Source: Hetaerina americana
Taxonomy: Eukaryota; Arthropoda; Insecta; Odonata; Calopterygidae
Assembly (NCBI GenBank): GCA_022747635.1
Contig: JAKTNV010000027.1
Span: forward strand, 5,101,731 to 5,165,730
Direction: 5' to 3'
Length of the DNA: 64,000 bases
Shown one piece after another: positions 1-9,889 of the stretch; within the stretch, counting starts at the first letter, position 1; the number at the start of each line of letters is the position of its first letter. The translations under genes were made by a program, and so were the position numbers. Below the pieces are notes generated by a model, which saw only the letters and a list, made by a program, of their open reading frames with translations, was not told the DNA's origin and ran no database searches.

Positions 1-24
1 AAATATAAACAAAACAAAATTACG

Positions 25-588
25 TGATTTTCCAGGAAGAAAAAGGCCAAGTTAAATCCAAAATAGGATATGATAGAACTATACCAGGTGGCACCGTTTA
101 CTTATGTCCTAAGGATTCTGGACCAAAGTGGTCAAAGTAGTAGGGACTTAAGGAGAAGAATTGCTTCAGGCACAGAAGCTTTCACAAAGAGGAGGGAATT
201 GATGACAGAGACGTTGGAATAGGATGTTGAGAAAAGGCTTGATAAAATATTGACCAAGAGCGTAGTTATGTACGACACGGAAACATGGTCATTGAAGCAG
301 GATGATAGACGTGCGAGAGATTGGAGGTTTTTGAAATGTGGCTGTGGAGAAGAATGTAGAAGGTGAAGTGGGCAGAAAGGAAAACAAATGACAAGTGTAT
401 GGTGGGGGAGGAAAGATGATTATTGTGAGCAATCAAAATGAGGCAGGAAATACGAATGCAGAGACTTTTGAATTGGCGATGGGATTTTGAAGACTGTGAT
501 AGAGGAGAGAATGCTCGGCAAGGGAGGAAGGAGTAGGAATAGAATAGCGATGTTAGATGGAATGAAGGGAGGAAAGAAGTACTAATCT
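25..588 (+). mobile_element. RTE-type LINE fragment, C-terminal end of reverse transcriptase ORF
   Basis: A decayed 3' end of a non-LTR retrotransposon ORF. Around 225-330 one frame reads VEKRLDKILTKSVVMY followed by ETWSLK and a run of RR, which matches the 'WSV-LYGSETWTLK..RR' block after the RT domain in RTE-like elements. After a frameshift, FEMWLWRRM follows at about 330-360. Near 490-588 the segment KTVIEERMLGKGGR and IAMLDGMKGGKK is the usual 'VIEGR..GKRGRGRPR..MLDGI' terminus, ending in TAA at about 588. Several frameshifts and stops show it is dead. The 5' part lies outside the window or is lost. A SINE lies about 10 bases downstream. Family assignment rests on remembered motif patterns, so the subclade (RTE versus a related clade) is uncertain. 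Confidence 0.75.
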
Positions 589-598
589 ATGTATAAAG

Positions 599-868
599 AG
601 AGTAATCAACCCGAAAGTCGGTTTGGTAATTGATAATTGAGCTGACCAAGTACTAAGCCCTAAATGGCGAGTGAAATTCACACACCAGGGTAATAAGGGG
701 TGCCAGTTCTTTTCCCTTCGTCGGTTATGGTTCCCCAGGAAGATCAGGTACCAAAAAAATCACACATACTTGGTGGAGCTCCAGTTGTCCAGAGAGGCTT
801 GCCCGGGAATCAAACTAGGGCCCTCCGGTCAGTAGCGCAACGCTCTACACCTGAACTACCGCGTCGCA
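599..868 (-). mobile_element. tRNA-derived SINE, family A, copy 1
   Basis: On the minus strand this begins with a tRNA-like head (box A region GTAGTTCAGGTGTAGAGCG, box B region TTTGATTCCCGGGC). It continues through a body with ACCATAACCG and a TTTAGGGCTTAGTACTTGG block, and ends with the conserved tail CCGACTTTCGGGTTGATTAC. The same architecture recurs at 27535, 38640, 53531, 54945 and, partially, at 37819 and 63046. This copy is one of the more diverged ones. The head is too degraded to fold as a working tRNA, so it is a SINE and not a tRNA gene. Confidence 0.85.
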
Positions 869-1020
869 TAATCTATGTATGTAGAATGCGTACAATATTT
901 TTTTCCTATGCCTAAGCCTACTGGTCATCTTCACACAATCTTCACCCAATTCTCTTATATGTATTATTTCCGATTCTCGTAAATATTTCCTGGTTCAAAT
1001 AACAATTTTCCTGTTATATA

Positions 1021-1773
1021 CGAGGGTCATCCGGAAAGTAGTACCCGTTCGTGCCGCATGAAGTGCTGACGACGCGAGTAGCCGCTGGACGAGGTCAGAT
1101 AGCTTCAGTGGCTTGTCTGCCTTCTCTGAGCCAAGTTGCGTGACGCTAGCATTGCCTGTGTTGTTTCTGTGATTGTTTACAATGTTTAAAAAAATTGAGA
1201 ACGCCGCCAGTGGTGAAGTGAGGGCAGTGATTAAATTCCTCAATGCAAGAAACGTTCGCCCATGTGATATTCATCGCCAATTAAAGGAGGTGTATGGAGA
1301 CAATGTAATGGACGAGTCGTCTGTTCGGCGGTGGTGTCGCAACTTCAACATGGGGAGGGGGAACACACACGACGATGAGCGTTCGGAGAGACCGTCTGTC
1401 ATTACAGACCAACTGGTGAGCTCAGTTGACGAATTCGTGAGGAACGATCGGCGCGTCACAATTGATGACATCTGTGAGCATTTTCCCAATGTTTCTCGAA
1501 CAATTGTTCATGAAATTGTTAAACACCATCTGCATTATGCAAAAATTTGTGCAAGATGGGTCCCTCGCGTATCTCAATGAGCTGGCGGCGAAGGACTATG
1601 CAGCAGGAATACAGAAACTTGTCACACGTTATGACAAATGCCTTAATTTGCTTGGAGATTATGTTGAGAAGTAGTTTAAAGTATCCTCTTTCAAATAAAA
1701 TTTTTTATGTTTGTTAATATTTACTTTTGTGTCTTTATTTCACGAACGGGTACTACTTTCCGGATGACCCTCG
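1021..1773 (+). mobile_element. Mariner family A, internally deleted non-autonomous copy 1
   Basis: A complete 753-bp Tc1/mariner-type element. It has perfect 33-bp terminal inverted repeats beginning CGAGGGTCATCCGGAAAGTA, flanked by TA target duplications at 1019-1020 and 1774-1775. It encodes the transposase N-terminus, then jumps directly to the C-terminal tail in another reading frame (residues RYDKCLNLLGDYVEK ending at 1674). Full-length mariners are about 1.3 kb, so roughly 550 bp encoding the DD(34)D catalytic core is missing. A second copy at 47125-47877 has identical length and, by eye, only three substitutions. This indicates recent mobilisation in trans by a transposase not seen in this window. 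Confidence 0.95.
1173..1580 (+). CDS. Truncated mariner transposase, DNA-binding domain only (135 aa)
   Basis: An uninterrupted ORF inside the family A mariner. Residues ~15-60 form a first helix-turn-helix (EVRAVIKFLNARNVRPCDIH, then SSVRRWCRNF). A linker with DDERSERPSVITD follows, and residues ~82-130 form a second helix-turn-helix (VTIDDICEHF, VHEIVKHHLHYAKICARWVP). This is the usual bipartite DNA-binding half of mariner transposases, which normally have about 345 residues. The protein ends at TGA 1578-1580, just after the internal deletion, so all catalytic aspartates are absent. In this copy the linker GRPS-type motif has Glu for Gly (SERPS), whereas the 47.3-kb copy keeps SGRPS. The start ATG is the first in-frame one and matches the usual short mariner N-terminus. 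If expressed, it could bind element ends but not cut. Expression is not demonstrable from sequence. Confidence 0.8.
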   Translation: MFTMFKKIENAASGEVRAVIKFLNARNVRPCDIHRQLKEVYGDNVMDESSVRRWCRNFNMGRGNTHDDERSERPSVITDQLVSSVDEFVRNDRRVTIDDICEHFPNVSRTIVHEIVKHHLHYAKICARWVPRVSQ

Positions 1774-2039
1774 TATTTAAAAGTACACACGGATTTTCCC
1801 TTTTTTACTCCCTGACATGTCTTTCACTTCTCTGTTCAACACTTTCACCTCATCCTACCTTTGTTTACTCCCCACGCCCTTGCATTTCGCACTCCACCAT
1901 GCTTCTTTCGCAATATCAGTTTCCAACCTCGGTTTATCATGTATCTCTTTGTATTTTCTTCTACCTGATTCTGCGTTTAAATTATTTCAGTCAACTCTCG
2001 TCTACCTTCTTAAAAATTTCCTCTGAAACCAATGGCCCC

Positions 2040-2195
2040 ATTAATTAAAAATAGCAATTTTCCACAAAAATAAAGTTTAATGCGACCGGTTTCAATGTTA
2101 CTACATCATCATCAGGTTCCTGATGATGATGTAGTAACATTGAAACCGGTCGCATTAAACTTTATTTTTGTGGAAAATTGCTATTTTTAATTAAT
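2040..2195. repeat. Perfect 77-bp-arm palindrome (foldback)
   Basis: Arms 2040-2116 and 2119-2195 are exact reverse complements separated by only TT. Symmetry stops at 2039/2196. Each arm carries TTTAATGCGACCGGTTTC and CATCATCATCAGG. No ORF or TA duplication is evident. It could be a head-to-head dimer of one element end or a foldback transposon. The absence of any mismatch between the arms implies recent origin or ongoing gene conversion. Confidence 0.95.
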
Positions 2196-2442
2196 CATGA
2201 TATTCCACCATATCACGCCTGAAACGTCTCTTTTTATTCAATGGCCCCATATTCTTTTTCTGATTTACCTGCAATTTACCCATAGTTTTTTATATAAAGA
2301 TACCTGCACGCGTGTGAAGCCGAGCGTTTCCGCTCCACCCAAGCTGTGAGATTGCTTTGGAAACAAAAATTTTCAAGGTAACTTTCGACGGTAAAAAAAG
2401 CAAGTGGCCCCCTCAGAACCCTGATCTGCGAACTTCTTTCGT

Positions 2443-2487
2443 CGGATGGTTTAGTATTGGGTGACCTCTACCATCACCTATTAACCC
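2443..2487 (+). repeat. Short SINE family A fragment
   Basis: The stretch GGTTTAGTATTGGGTGACCTCTACCATCACCTATTAACCC matches the conserved block near the SINE A 3' end ('GGGCTTAGTACTGGGTGATCTCTACCATCACCTACTAAACC'). The head and tail are missing. It is too short for a firm call, but the shared block is specific. Confidence 0.5.
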
Positions 2488-2812
2488 GAACAACTATCAA
2501 TGGTTTCAAATGATTACTTGAGGACAGCACACGTTGCTGAAACAAAGATTAGACCACGTAACACGAGTGTGTTTTCGGCCTCATAGTCCATCTTTAAGTG
2601 CACATTCACCCCGGCTTCCAGAGGAGTGACCGCGCGCAGTCAGAGATGCAAGGGTAAAGTGGGGAGGAGCATGAGGGTAGTTATTTCGGAGATACCCACG
2701 CTGGAGCGGCGGGAGTGGGGAAGAAGGAAGGACGCGACCGGTGATTATGGGGGTAAAGGAAGGGGGTGGCCATATATTTTGAAGATAAGCCGAAGGAGGT
2801 TTTCTTACATTG

Positions 2813-3394
2813 TTTTCATAAAAAGTATCGGGATAAGTTTCGGAAAAGTAGTTTTAAAAAGTAGACAATGCCTCAAAATTCTTCAAAGTACATCCCTTAA
2901 GCATCAACACACTACATGTCAGCGACTTTTCCACGACTCGAAGACTCGGAAGGTCCTTCGGGTTGCTTCTTTGATTTGCTGCAAGATTCTTTGACGGCTT
3001 GACTTAGGGTCTCCCATTGTGTTCGTGTCTCCATTTGAGAGACGGAGGCTTTCGCTTTTATATAAATAAGAAATAGTAATATGCTGGTGGAGAGTCGGGA
3101 CAGTAAGGGGGTTGGGGAATCGTTGTGATGCTGTCGCAGAAGGTCTTTGAAAGCAGACACTCTCGACTCTGCTCTTGGTTGTCCGTCTAAAGAACTTCGG
3201 GACGAATTTTACGCAGATCTTACGAATCAGCAAATTTTCAGCGATGTAATGGCGCCACACTGCCATCTGGTATCAATGCCAACAAACGATATCTGCGATT
3301 ATGCGACCACACTCAACCGACATGTTCTGAATTCAGCACTCGACGCACACACGTCAGGACAAAATTGTTACCGGTACCTCTTATAAAAACCTTG
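2813..3394 (-). mobile_element. Mariner family C, internally deleted copy 1
   Basis: A ~580-bp element read on the minus strand. Both ends carry versions of the family terminal repeat (core ATAAAAAGTATCGG near 2820; the right end reads GGTACCGGTAACAA on the minus strand near 3380). Inside, the minus strand encodes AENLLIRKICVKFVPKFF (the end of the mariner DNA-binding half). After a deletion and frame change it encodes IPQPPYCPDSPPAYYYFLF, the degraded 'PPYSPDLAP.DFFLF' block near the third catalytic aspartate. The central catalytic region is absent. Copies at 6862 and 18458 have the same length and the same junction. The reading frame is broken several times. Confidence 0.8.
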
Positions 3395-4149
3395 TATTTC
3401 GGGATGAGTTCAGACGTGAGCAAGCATATTGGGTGGTTGAAATGACACAAGGACAGTGCTTAGAGGGTGTGGATGAGTGGAGGTGAGATAGGGATGAAGC
3501 GATGTGGAGAGATCGATGGGGAACAGTGGTCTCTTGTCGCAGAGTGACGTGATAAGTTCCTCTTGGTTTGCTTAAAGCTTTCCTCAAGAGGCAAGCTCCA
3601 TGGTTTGGACCTCGAAGAGCCACTGCGTTTTAAGTGGCAGGGAGTGCCACGCATATGTATACTAAGACCGTGAAGTGGTCGTCAAAACTTTTATCCACGA
3701 GTTCATGCGTGGGAAAGAAAGGGGATCCGGTAGAGCACAGTGAGGATTTTTTGGGACGGAATGAGGTGTGTTCATTGCAGCGTGGCTCTTGGACACACTG
3801 TTGGGTGGCGGGCAGAGATACCACGTCCGAGAGAGGAAGAGGGAGAGAGAGAGAAGTAACTCTTCTAGAAGAGCGTTTATTTACCCTATTCAGAAGAAAA
3901 TGTGTTTTGTTTTCAGTGTTTTCCTTTTGCGGTGAAAAAAGTTGGCTGATAGAGAAACATGTGTCCCCGTGGATGATTTAGTGTGGATGGAGGACCCATT
4001 TTCGTGTTAATCGGTATACATTGAAAAAATCGAGATTTGAACAGTGATTAAATAATTATTAAAGAAAGAAATGGAAGCAAAAGGAAATAATTCATACTTT
4101 CAGAACATTCTAGGGGACTCTGCTCCTTCATAAACTCCTGTTACCAAGT
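3395..4149. other. Unassigned stretch
   Basis: There is no recognisable gene. A short GA-rich tract (about 3830-3856) lies in it, and the ORFs on both strands lack codon bias or known motifs. It may be decayed repeat sequence. Confidence 0.4.
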
Positions 4150-5600
4150 GGAAAAAAGAGTTTTAGTTTGGTGTAGACAGCTTAGATGGTGATCCACGTT
4201 GTGGTCGGAAATTTGTGCCACTACCCCAGCAATGAATGCAAATGGACATAAAATGGCCATGAAGGATCGCCGACTGAAAGTGCAAGGAATCGTTGAAGCT
4301 GTAGGGATGTCATTTAAATGGGCATATAACACTTTAACGATGGAATCGGATAAGAGAACATTAGATGGGTGCTGCGATCCTTGATGCAGGATCACAAACG
4401 CCTCAGGATGGAAATTTACGAACAAAATTTGGCCCGTTTAGAGATGATCAACAAGATTTTCTAAACCGGTTTGTGACCGAAGATGAAACTTGGTTTCAGT
4501 GCTATTCCCCAAAGACAAAGTAACTGTCAAAGCAATGGTGATTCACTACCACCAAAGAAAGCAAAGGCAATGGATTTGGCTAAAAAGGTGATGGCTCCAG
4601 TTTTATAGGATGCAAAAGGGATTCTGCGGATAGATTATCTTCCCAATGGTCAAACAATTACTTGACAATACTGTGATAACCTCCTGGACCAACTACAGTA
4701 AAAGATACATGAAAAAAAGTCCAGGTTTGGTAAGGAAGAAGGTCATCTTTCATCTACATCTACTTAATACCCCGCAAGCCGCCGCAAGGGCGTGTGGCGG
4801 GGGGTGTTAGGACACCACCCGTAATTTAGAAAAGAAAAAGAAAAAAAAACCGCATGCAATAACCACAAAATCATACATCCACAAAAAAAATATGACATGA
4901 ACACTTACACCCCACACACGTGCAAACACTCAATCTACATCTTACATACACATGCACCTGGAAGTATACCTAACAGCTTTGCAGTGTTTAACTTTGCTCC
5001 GACTTGTAAATTCAATGTTTTTAATATTTCTAAAGTGACTTTGGTGTCTTACTTTTATGATTCCTGATTGTTCGGGGAAAGAATGAGTATTTGTATCTAT
5101 CTGTAATGGAATCTATCTCCCTTAGTTTATCTTTGTGGTCTGATCTACCTAAGTAGTGTGGGGCCATTATAATTCCTTCATCGAGATAATGCGCACCTAT
5201 ACACATATGCCTTTTTCATGGCAAAAATACGTGTACTGAGATACGAATTGTTGCCACAATCACCTTATTCGCCTGCTTTGGCTTCATTAGATTTCATCTC
5301 TTCCTCAAGCTCAAATTGTTTTCCGGTGGATGCAGATTCTCTTCTAACAAAGAACTAACAGCTGAAGTAGACAGGCGTTTTGCAGGTCAAAAGGAATCTA
5401 GCTTTCAAAATGGAATCAAGTCATTGGAACATCGCTGGATCAAGTGCATAAGTGCATTTGGATACTGCATTAAAAAATTGAAAAGTTTCACCGAGGAAAG
5501 TCGTTTCTTTCTATTCCATTGCGAGAAATGTTCAAATTACCCTCATGTCATCACAAACACAGCTCATGCGCTACATGTGCCACGCATCCACCGAGTGACG
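4150..5600 (+). mobile_element. Mariner family D pseudogene with catalytic-core motifs, split by an insertion
   Basis: A decayed mariner transposase gene on the plus strand. At 4180-4205 DSLDGDPRCGRK corresponds to the linker 'S.EDDPRSGRP'. At 4238-4350 KMAMKDRRLKVQGIVEAVGM followed by WAYNTL is the second helix-turn-helix. At 4470-4500 TEDETWFQCYSP contains the 'DETW' first catalytic aspartate. At 4620-4640 a degraded LRIDYLPNGQTI carries the second aspartate region. KSPGLVRKKVIFH at 4715-4750 leads toward the 'DNA.PH' block. There a foreign ~430-bp repeat interrupts it. The transposase resumes at about 5185 (DNAHLYTHMPF, then LLPQSPYSPALASLDF). Many frameshifts and stops make it inactive. 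It is the only mariner in the window that still shows the central core. Confidence 0.8.
4752..5183. repeat. Interspersed repeat inserted into the mariner D pseudogene
   Basis: It begins CTACATCTACTTAATACCCC, continues with GTGTGGCGGGGGGTGTT, and has an A/CA-rich body of ACACATGCA-type words. The same start and GTGGCGGGG block recur at 43070. Similar 'CTACATCTAC...CCGCAAGCC' sequences are, from memory, widespread in insect genomes as the end of an interspersed repeat, perhaps a non-LTR element. Its limits come from where the mariner reading stops and resumes. Confidence 0.6.
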
Positions 5601-5607
5601 TCGACCG

Positions 5608-5643
5608 CGGATGTCCCGATGTGCGAGTACATCGGGACATCCG
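5608..5643. repeat. 15-bp perfect inverted repeat (hairpin)
   Basis: The arms CGGATGTCCCGATGT (5608-5622) and ACATCGGGACATCCG (5629-5643) flank a 6-nt loop GCGAGT. It lies just beyond the last recognisable mariner D coding sequence, so it may be a rearranged element end or an independent hairpin. Confidence 0.9.
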
Positions 5644-5789
5644 AGTTTTGAATTCCGTACTAAATTGTGAGAATTAGACATTTTTAACAAAACTTTACAA
5701 TAAAAGTAATAATTTACTCCATGAAGCGTCATTTAGTTCCGAATCCGATTTCCTCTCCAAAGACCGGGCAATGATTTTTTACGAATCAA

Positions 5790-6750
5790 ATAATTGCAGT
5801 GAGGGAAAAATTCTGTTTCCAAGACACTGACGACCAAGGATCGTTCTCCTTCTCGAGGTCACGGGGGAATTCCCTGAAGCACGCCGTGGAGGGAGGAGGG
5901 GGTTGGGGGGGGTTGCAAAGGAGGTGGGGGAGGAGAAACTTCTCAGTGAGTGCCTTTGCCAGCCACCCTCGCGAGCACAGTAGGAAATGTGAAGGCAAGA
6001 GACTCACACCACACAACGCCACCGAGATTTTCGAGTTTATCCGCAAAACCCCCCTTTATTACTCCCCTTCACCCCCCAACTTCGCCCTTAACCCACCCCC
6101 GCACACCTTCAAGCCTCCCCTCCACCCTCCGAGGGAGTGGCCTGGTTTTTTGCATGCTGGCGATCGGATATGTGTTGCACGAACCCCTCCCCTCGCCCCC
6201 CCCCTGCGCCCCTCGCCCGATTCCTCGCAGGGGCGGCGAGCTAGTGGCCGGCCAGCCCGGCGCCTCCCCCCGCCTTTGGTCCCCTCCCTCCGCTCGTCTT
6301 ATTTTCCGATCAATTTGGTACCACAGCCGGCCGGCTCCACGCTGCCCCCCGTACCTCAGGGATCGCCCAATGAGAGACGCCTCCCATTCAATCTCCGAAG
6401 AAGAGCGAGCGGGGTCGTCTTCGGCGTCCCGCCAGTTGGAGAGAGAGAGAGAACGGCCGGGGGGACGCCAATTAGCGCGCGGGGGGCAAGGGCGTTCTTC
6501 GGTGGGGACCCCCTTCCCTCAACGTCGCCTGGCGGGGGAGCGACCCCTCAACCACGCCCTCGCGGGAATCACGAGCGCCTCGCTTCTCTTCGCGATTGTT
6601 TTCGGCGGCCTCGCTCGCCCCGCGTGTGCCCCACCACGGGAGCCGATCGCCTCTCTCTCCCAAGGGGTGACGTCCTTCTTCGGTAACGATATTTTCGGTT
6701 GCCCATCTCTAGCCTTCAACAGATTCCCTGCATTCCCAATCTAGGATGCT
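5790..6750. promoter_or_regulatory. CpG-island-like GC-rich block
   Basis: Around 960 bp rich in C, G and CpG, set in AT-rich flanks. ORFs of up to 295 residues are open in several frames on both strands, as expected when stop codons are rare. None shows a known domain. It includes a short GA tract at 6439-6452. In animals such blocks often mark promoters and first exons, but no convincing start codon plus splice donor was found here. Confidence 0.5.
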
Positions 6751-6861
6751 TTTAGTAAGGGTGGACCTTGGGTAAAATTAAGAACACGGGGATCTGATTT
6801 CAACGACGAAATTATTAACCATTCTAATATCTAGTTCTCTTTCCCCAGAAATGCTTTTTAT

Positions 6862-7442
6862 GGTTGTGCAAAAACTATAGGGAAACGGTTCAAAAAAATA
6901 GATTTATTTCAGATATTGCTACAATGCCTTAAATATTCTTCAAAGTACATCCCTTTCTTGAGCGCCGACACTCTTTTTCCAGCGGCTTTTTTACGACTCG
7001 AAGGCTCTCTGGTAGGCGGATTATTGAAGGTTATACGGATTACGGGTACGAGTGCAAGCTTCTTCGACGGCACTTAGGGTCCCATGGTGGTGTCCTTTGA
7101 TGGAGAAAGGATTTTACTCAATGGAATAGGAAAGAGTAGTATGTTGGGGCCAAGTCGGGACTGTAAGGGGGTTGGGGAATCGTCGTGATGTCGTTGTGGA
7201 AGGTCTTTGCCAATAGTCACTCTATTTTACTCTTTTGGCCGTTCGTCCGAACACCTTAGGGACGAGTTTAGCGTAGATCTTTCGCATCACCGAATTTTCA
7301 GTGATATAATGATGTGTGTTATGTCACTAACTCATACACGCCAAAATACGAGATGCGCAAGATTCACCGTCGATCTGAATTCAGAACTTCACTCACACTT
7401 CAGGAAGAAATTGCTACCGATACTTATTATACAAGCCTTTAA
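6862..7442 (-). mobile_element. Mariner family C, internally deleted copy 2
   Basis: A ~581-bp minus-strand copy. The right end reads GTATAATAAGTATCGGTAGC on the minus strand (near 7430). The left end near 6870 is degraded (AAAAACTATAGGGAAACGGTT). The minus strand encodes MRKIYAKLVPKVFGRTAKR, the end of the DNA-binding half, then the PQPPYSPDLAP block (near 7140-7180), as in the other two copies. The catalytic middle is missing at the same place. Stops and frameshifts are frequent. Confidence 0.8.
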
Positions 7443-7444
7443 CG

Positions 7445-8303
7445 CTTCATGGAACATTTATTGTGCCCAGAAATTTACTGCAATAATTTTTACACGCAAT
7501 CATTTTACTTTGAATGAAATGCGATTTCGGTTTGGATAATATTGTTTTAGCATTCAGCAATTCAACATGACGAAAAACGCCAAAACCTTTAGACTCCCAT
7601 CCAAAGAACAATCGCGCTCTTATTTTCCTTTGTCTGTTTATTTGAAAGTGTTGATACAAGTGTTACACAGTTAAATATTAGTGCATTATCTATCTACATT
7701 CAGAGCTACTAAGATATTTCTATTCATTGTATTACTAGTTTTTACATATATATGCGCGTAACGTAAATAACCCATATAACCATCTGGTAACCAAATCTAA
7801 ACTCCAATTTTTAAAAATAATAAAACCAATGAAATTTTTCGGTGTTTAAGGCAACGGACTACAATCTTCCATTAAAACGGGTTTTTGTAGCTGTTATTGG
7901 TAAAAAAAGTGAAACGTCAAAGACTTTTTCAACTGTTGAGAAGATCTTGTCATTGTACCTTTCAATGGTCATTTAAAATATAGTGGAAGTTTTCGACCGA
8001 ATGATTTTTAAACGCCAATATATTTACTTCATCTTTCATATTTCCTATGAATATTTTGGACCCAAATAAGAAAATTATTCGCTACGGATCTCGGCCCACT
8101 GTGACCGCCACTGGAGCAGCCAGGGCCCTCCGCCACTGGCAGTCTACATGGAAAGATATAATTTCTTAACCGAGTGAATTGGGGCAGGAAAGAAAATAGA
8201 AGCGGAACGTAAGCGTGGGAATGGGGACTCGAAATGTTAAGAAAATGCCAAAGAAATAAAAGCTGGAAAACATCAAGTGAGGGATAAAGAGAGGAAATAT
8301 AGA
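7445..8303. other. AT-rich unassigned sequence
   Basis: AT-rich sequence with no recognisable gene, RNA or repeat. ORFs are short and lack motifs. Confidence 0.4.
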
Positions 8304-9160
8304 CGCAAAGTCTGTCCCAAAAGTAGTAAGACATATTTTTACCCGAATAGACGGACGGACAAAGGTTTCTCTGATAGAGTTCGAGGGAGGGGAATCTTGG
8401 CTACCAGTTTTTGTTAAGTGTCAATCGTTCGTTTGCGAAACGTCTATAACGTGACCTTTTTACGCTTGGTTTCGTAATGAACCGGTTATTGGACCAGCAC
8501 TACGCCATCAAATTTTGCGTGAAACTTGGCGAAACCGAGGAAGAGACTCATGCCATGCTCAAGGCATCTTATGGCGATGACGTCACGGGTAGATCGGTTG
8601 GGTGTTTTTGAATGCCATAAGTTTTGTCGGGAGGGCAGAGAAGATATCGAAGATGCTGAGCGTTCAGGACGCCCTCAAGAAGTGACGAAAATCTTGCAAG
8701 AATAAAGGCTTTGTTGGACAGAGATTGCAGATTAAGAGTTTGCATGGTTTTGAATGGACTCGGAATCCCTAAAGATGATGTGCACCGACTTGGAGCCGAA
8801 AACATGGGCACGAGAAAAGTGTGTGCGAAGTTGTTGCTCTCTGACAAAGAAACAGCTCTCTGAAAAAGGAAACTCGCTCGCGGATCTGTCAGGAGCTTCT
8901 CGTCCATGCCCCAGTCACCCTGCAGCCCTTACGTTGCCCCACCAGACTTCTTTCTCTTCCCCCGCCCTCTCGAATCCGTGCTGAAATGACGTCAACATGG
9001 CTCGGTGGAGGCATTACAACAGGCCGTGGCGACAGGAGCATTCCGGGAGCCGCTGCTGATGTTGCAGGAACGCTAATCCAAGTGCTTTGAAGTTAAGGGT
9101 GATTATGTGGAAAAATAAAAAAAATTTTAAACTGAAAATCGTGGTCTAATTTCCCCTCAT
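8304..9160 (+). mobile_element. Mariner family B, internally deleted copy 1
   Basis: The left end carries the terminal sequence AAAGTCTGTCCCAAAAGTAG. The transposase begins near 8490 with DQHYAIKFCVKLGETEEETH and continues as VFECHKFCREGREDIEDAERSGRPQ, a mariner N-terminal helix-turn-helix and linker. At about 8880-8930 the reading passes straight from the 'RICQELL' block to VAPPDFFLFP in another frame, so the catalytic core is deleted. The C-terminus KCFEVKGDYVEK ends at TAA 9116-9118. No matching right terminal repeat was found, so the 3' end appears lost. It shares its deletion junction with the copies at 16341 and 63571. Confidence 0.8.
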
Positions 9161-9319
9161 AGCAAAAATTGCTATGCCGAGAACTGTTCACCTTAACCTC
9201 GTATATGGCGGGAGAACGGCTATAATAGCTGCTATAGTATTAGCTGCAAACAGGAAACCGAAGAGATGTTAATGATTTTTAGAAATGTAAATCCAAGTCA
9301 AAATGATTAATGCAATTGG

Positions 9320-9560
9320 AAATCACACCAAATGTAAAATCCGTTTCGTGATAAGGTTTGTACTGGCAATGAACTTCAAAGCTGCCGACATTCATCGGGA
9401 TATTCTTGCAGTTCAACAACTAAGTGATGAGTGGCAGTGCTGTGTGCTTCAGTGGTGCTGTTAGTTGCAGATGATGCCCATGATGTCCAGGAACCGGCAA
9501 TCCGCCAGTTCATCTGTCACAAGACTAGGTTGGCCACCGAGGTCCTCGTCGTGAACATTG
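9320..9560 (+). mobile_element. Possible mariner N-terminal fragment
   Basis: The reading IRFVLAMNFKAADIHRDILA (about 9350-9410) resembles the first helix-turn-helix of mariner transposases ('VIRFL.AKN..AADIHRE...VYG'). After a frameshift the following bases resemble the linker and second helix-turn-helix only weakly. No terminal repeats were identified. It may belong to a family A-related element. Confidence 0.45.
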
Positions 9561-9889
9561 GTGCTGTGGCCATTTGTAAACTGAGAACACATCACTGCCC
9601 TAATCCTTTTTTACTCTTTATTCCGTCTTCATACACACTTTGCAAAGTTGCCAATGAATTTAAATTGGCTAGTGTTAGTTTTCGCCAGTAAAAACTTAAT
9701 TGCAGATCGCGATACACACTCACGGGTTTTTTTATTGCAGCGCACACCATTTCAACAGTTCGCAATGTTAGTAAAGTAGAAGAACCACGATCTGCACACA
9801 CTACAACAGCAGGGTGCGTAGTACTGAGTGTAGGGACGTAAATAGACACCAAGATGTATGCTCTAGCCATACGCACTGACACGCTAGAC

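Noticed and set aside
5799..6744. 295- and 264-residue ORFs
   Set aside because: They overlap each other in a CpG island and are Pro/Arg/Ser-rich without a domain.
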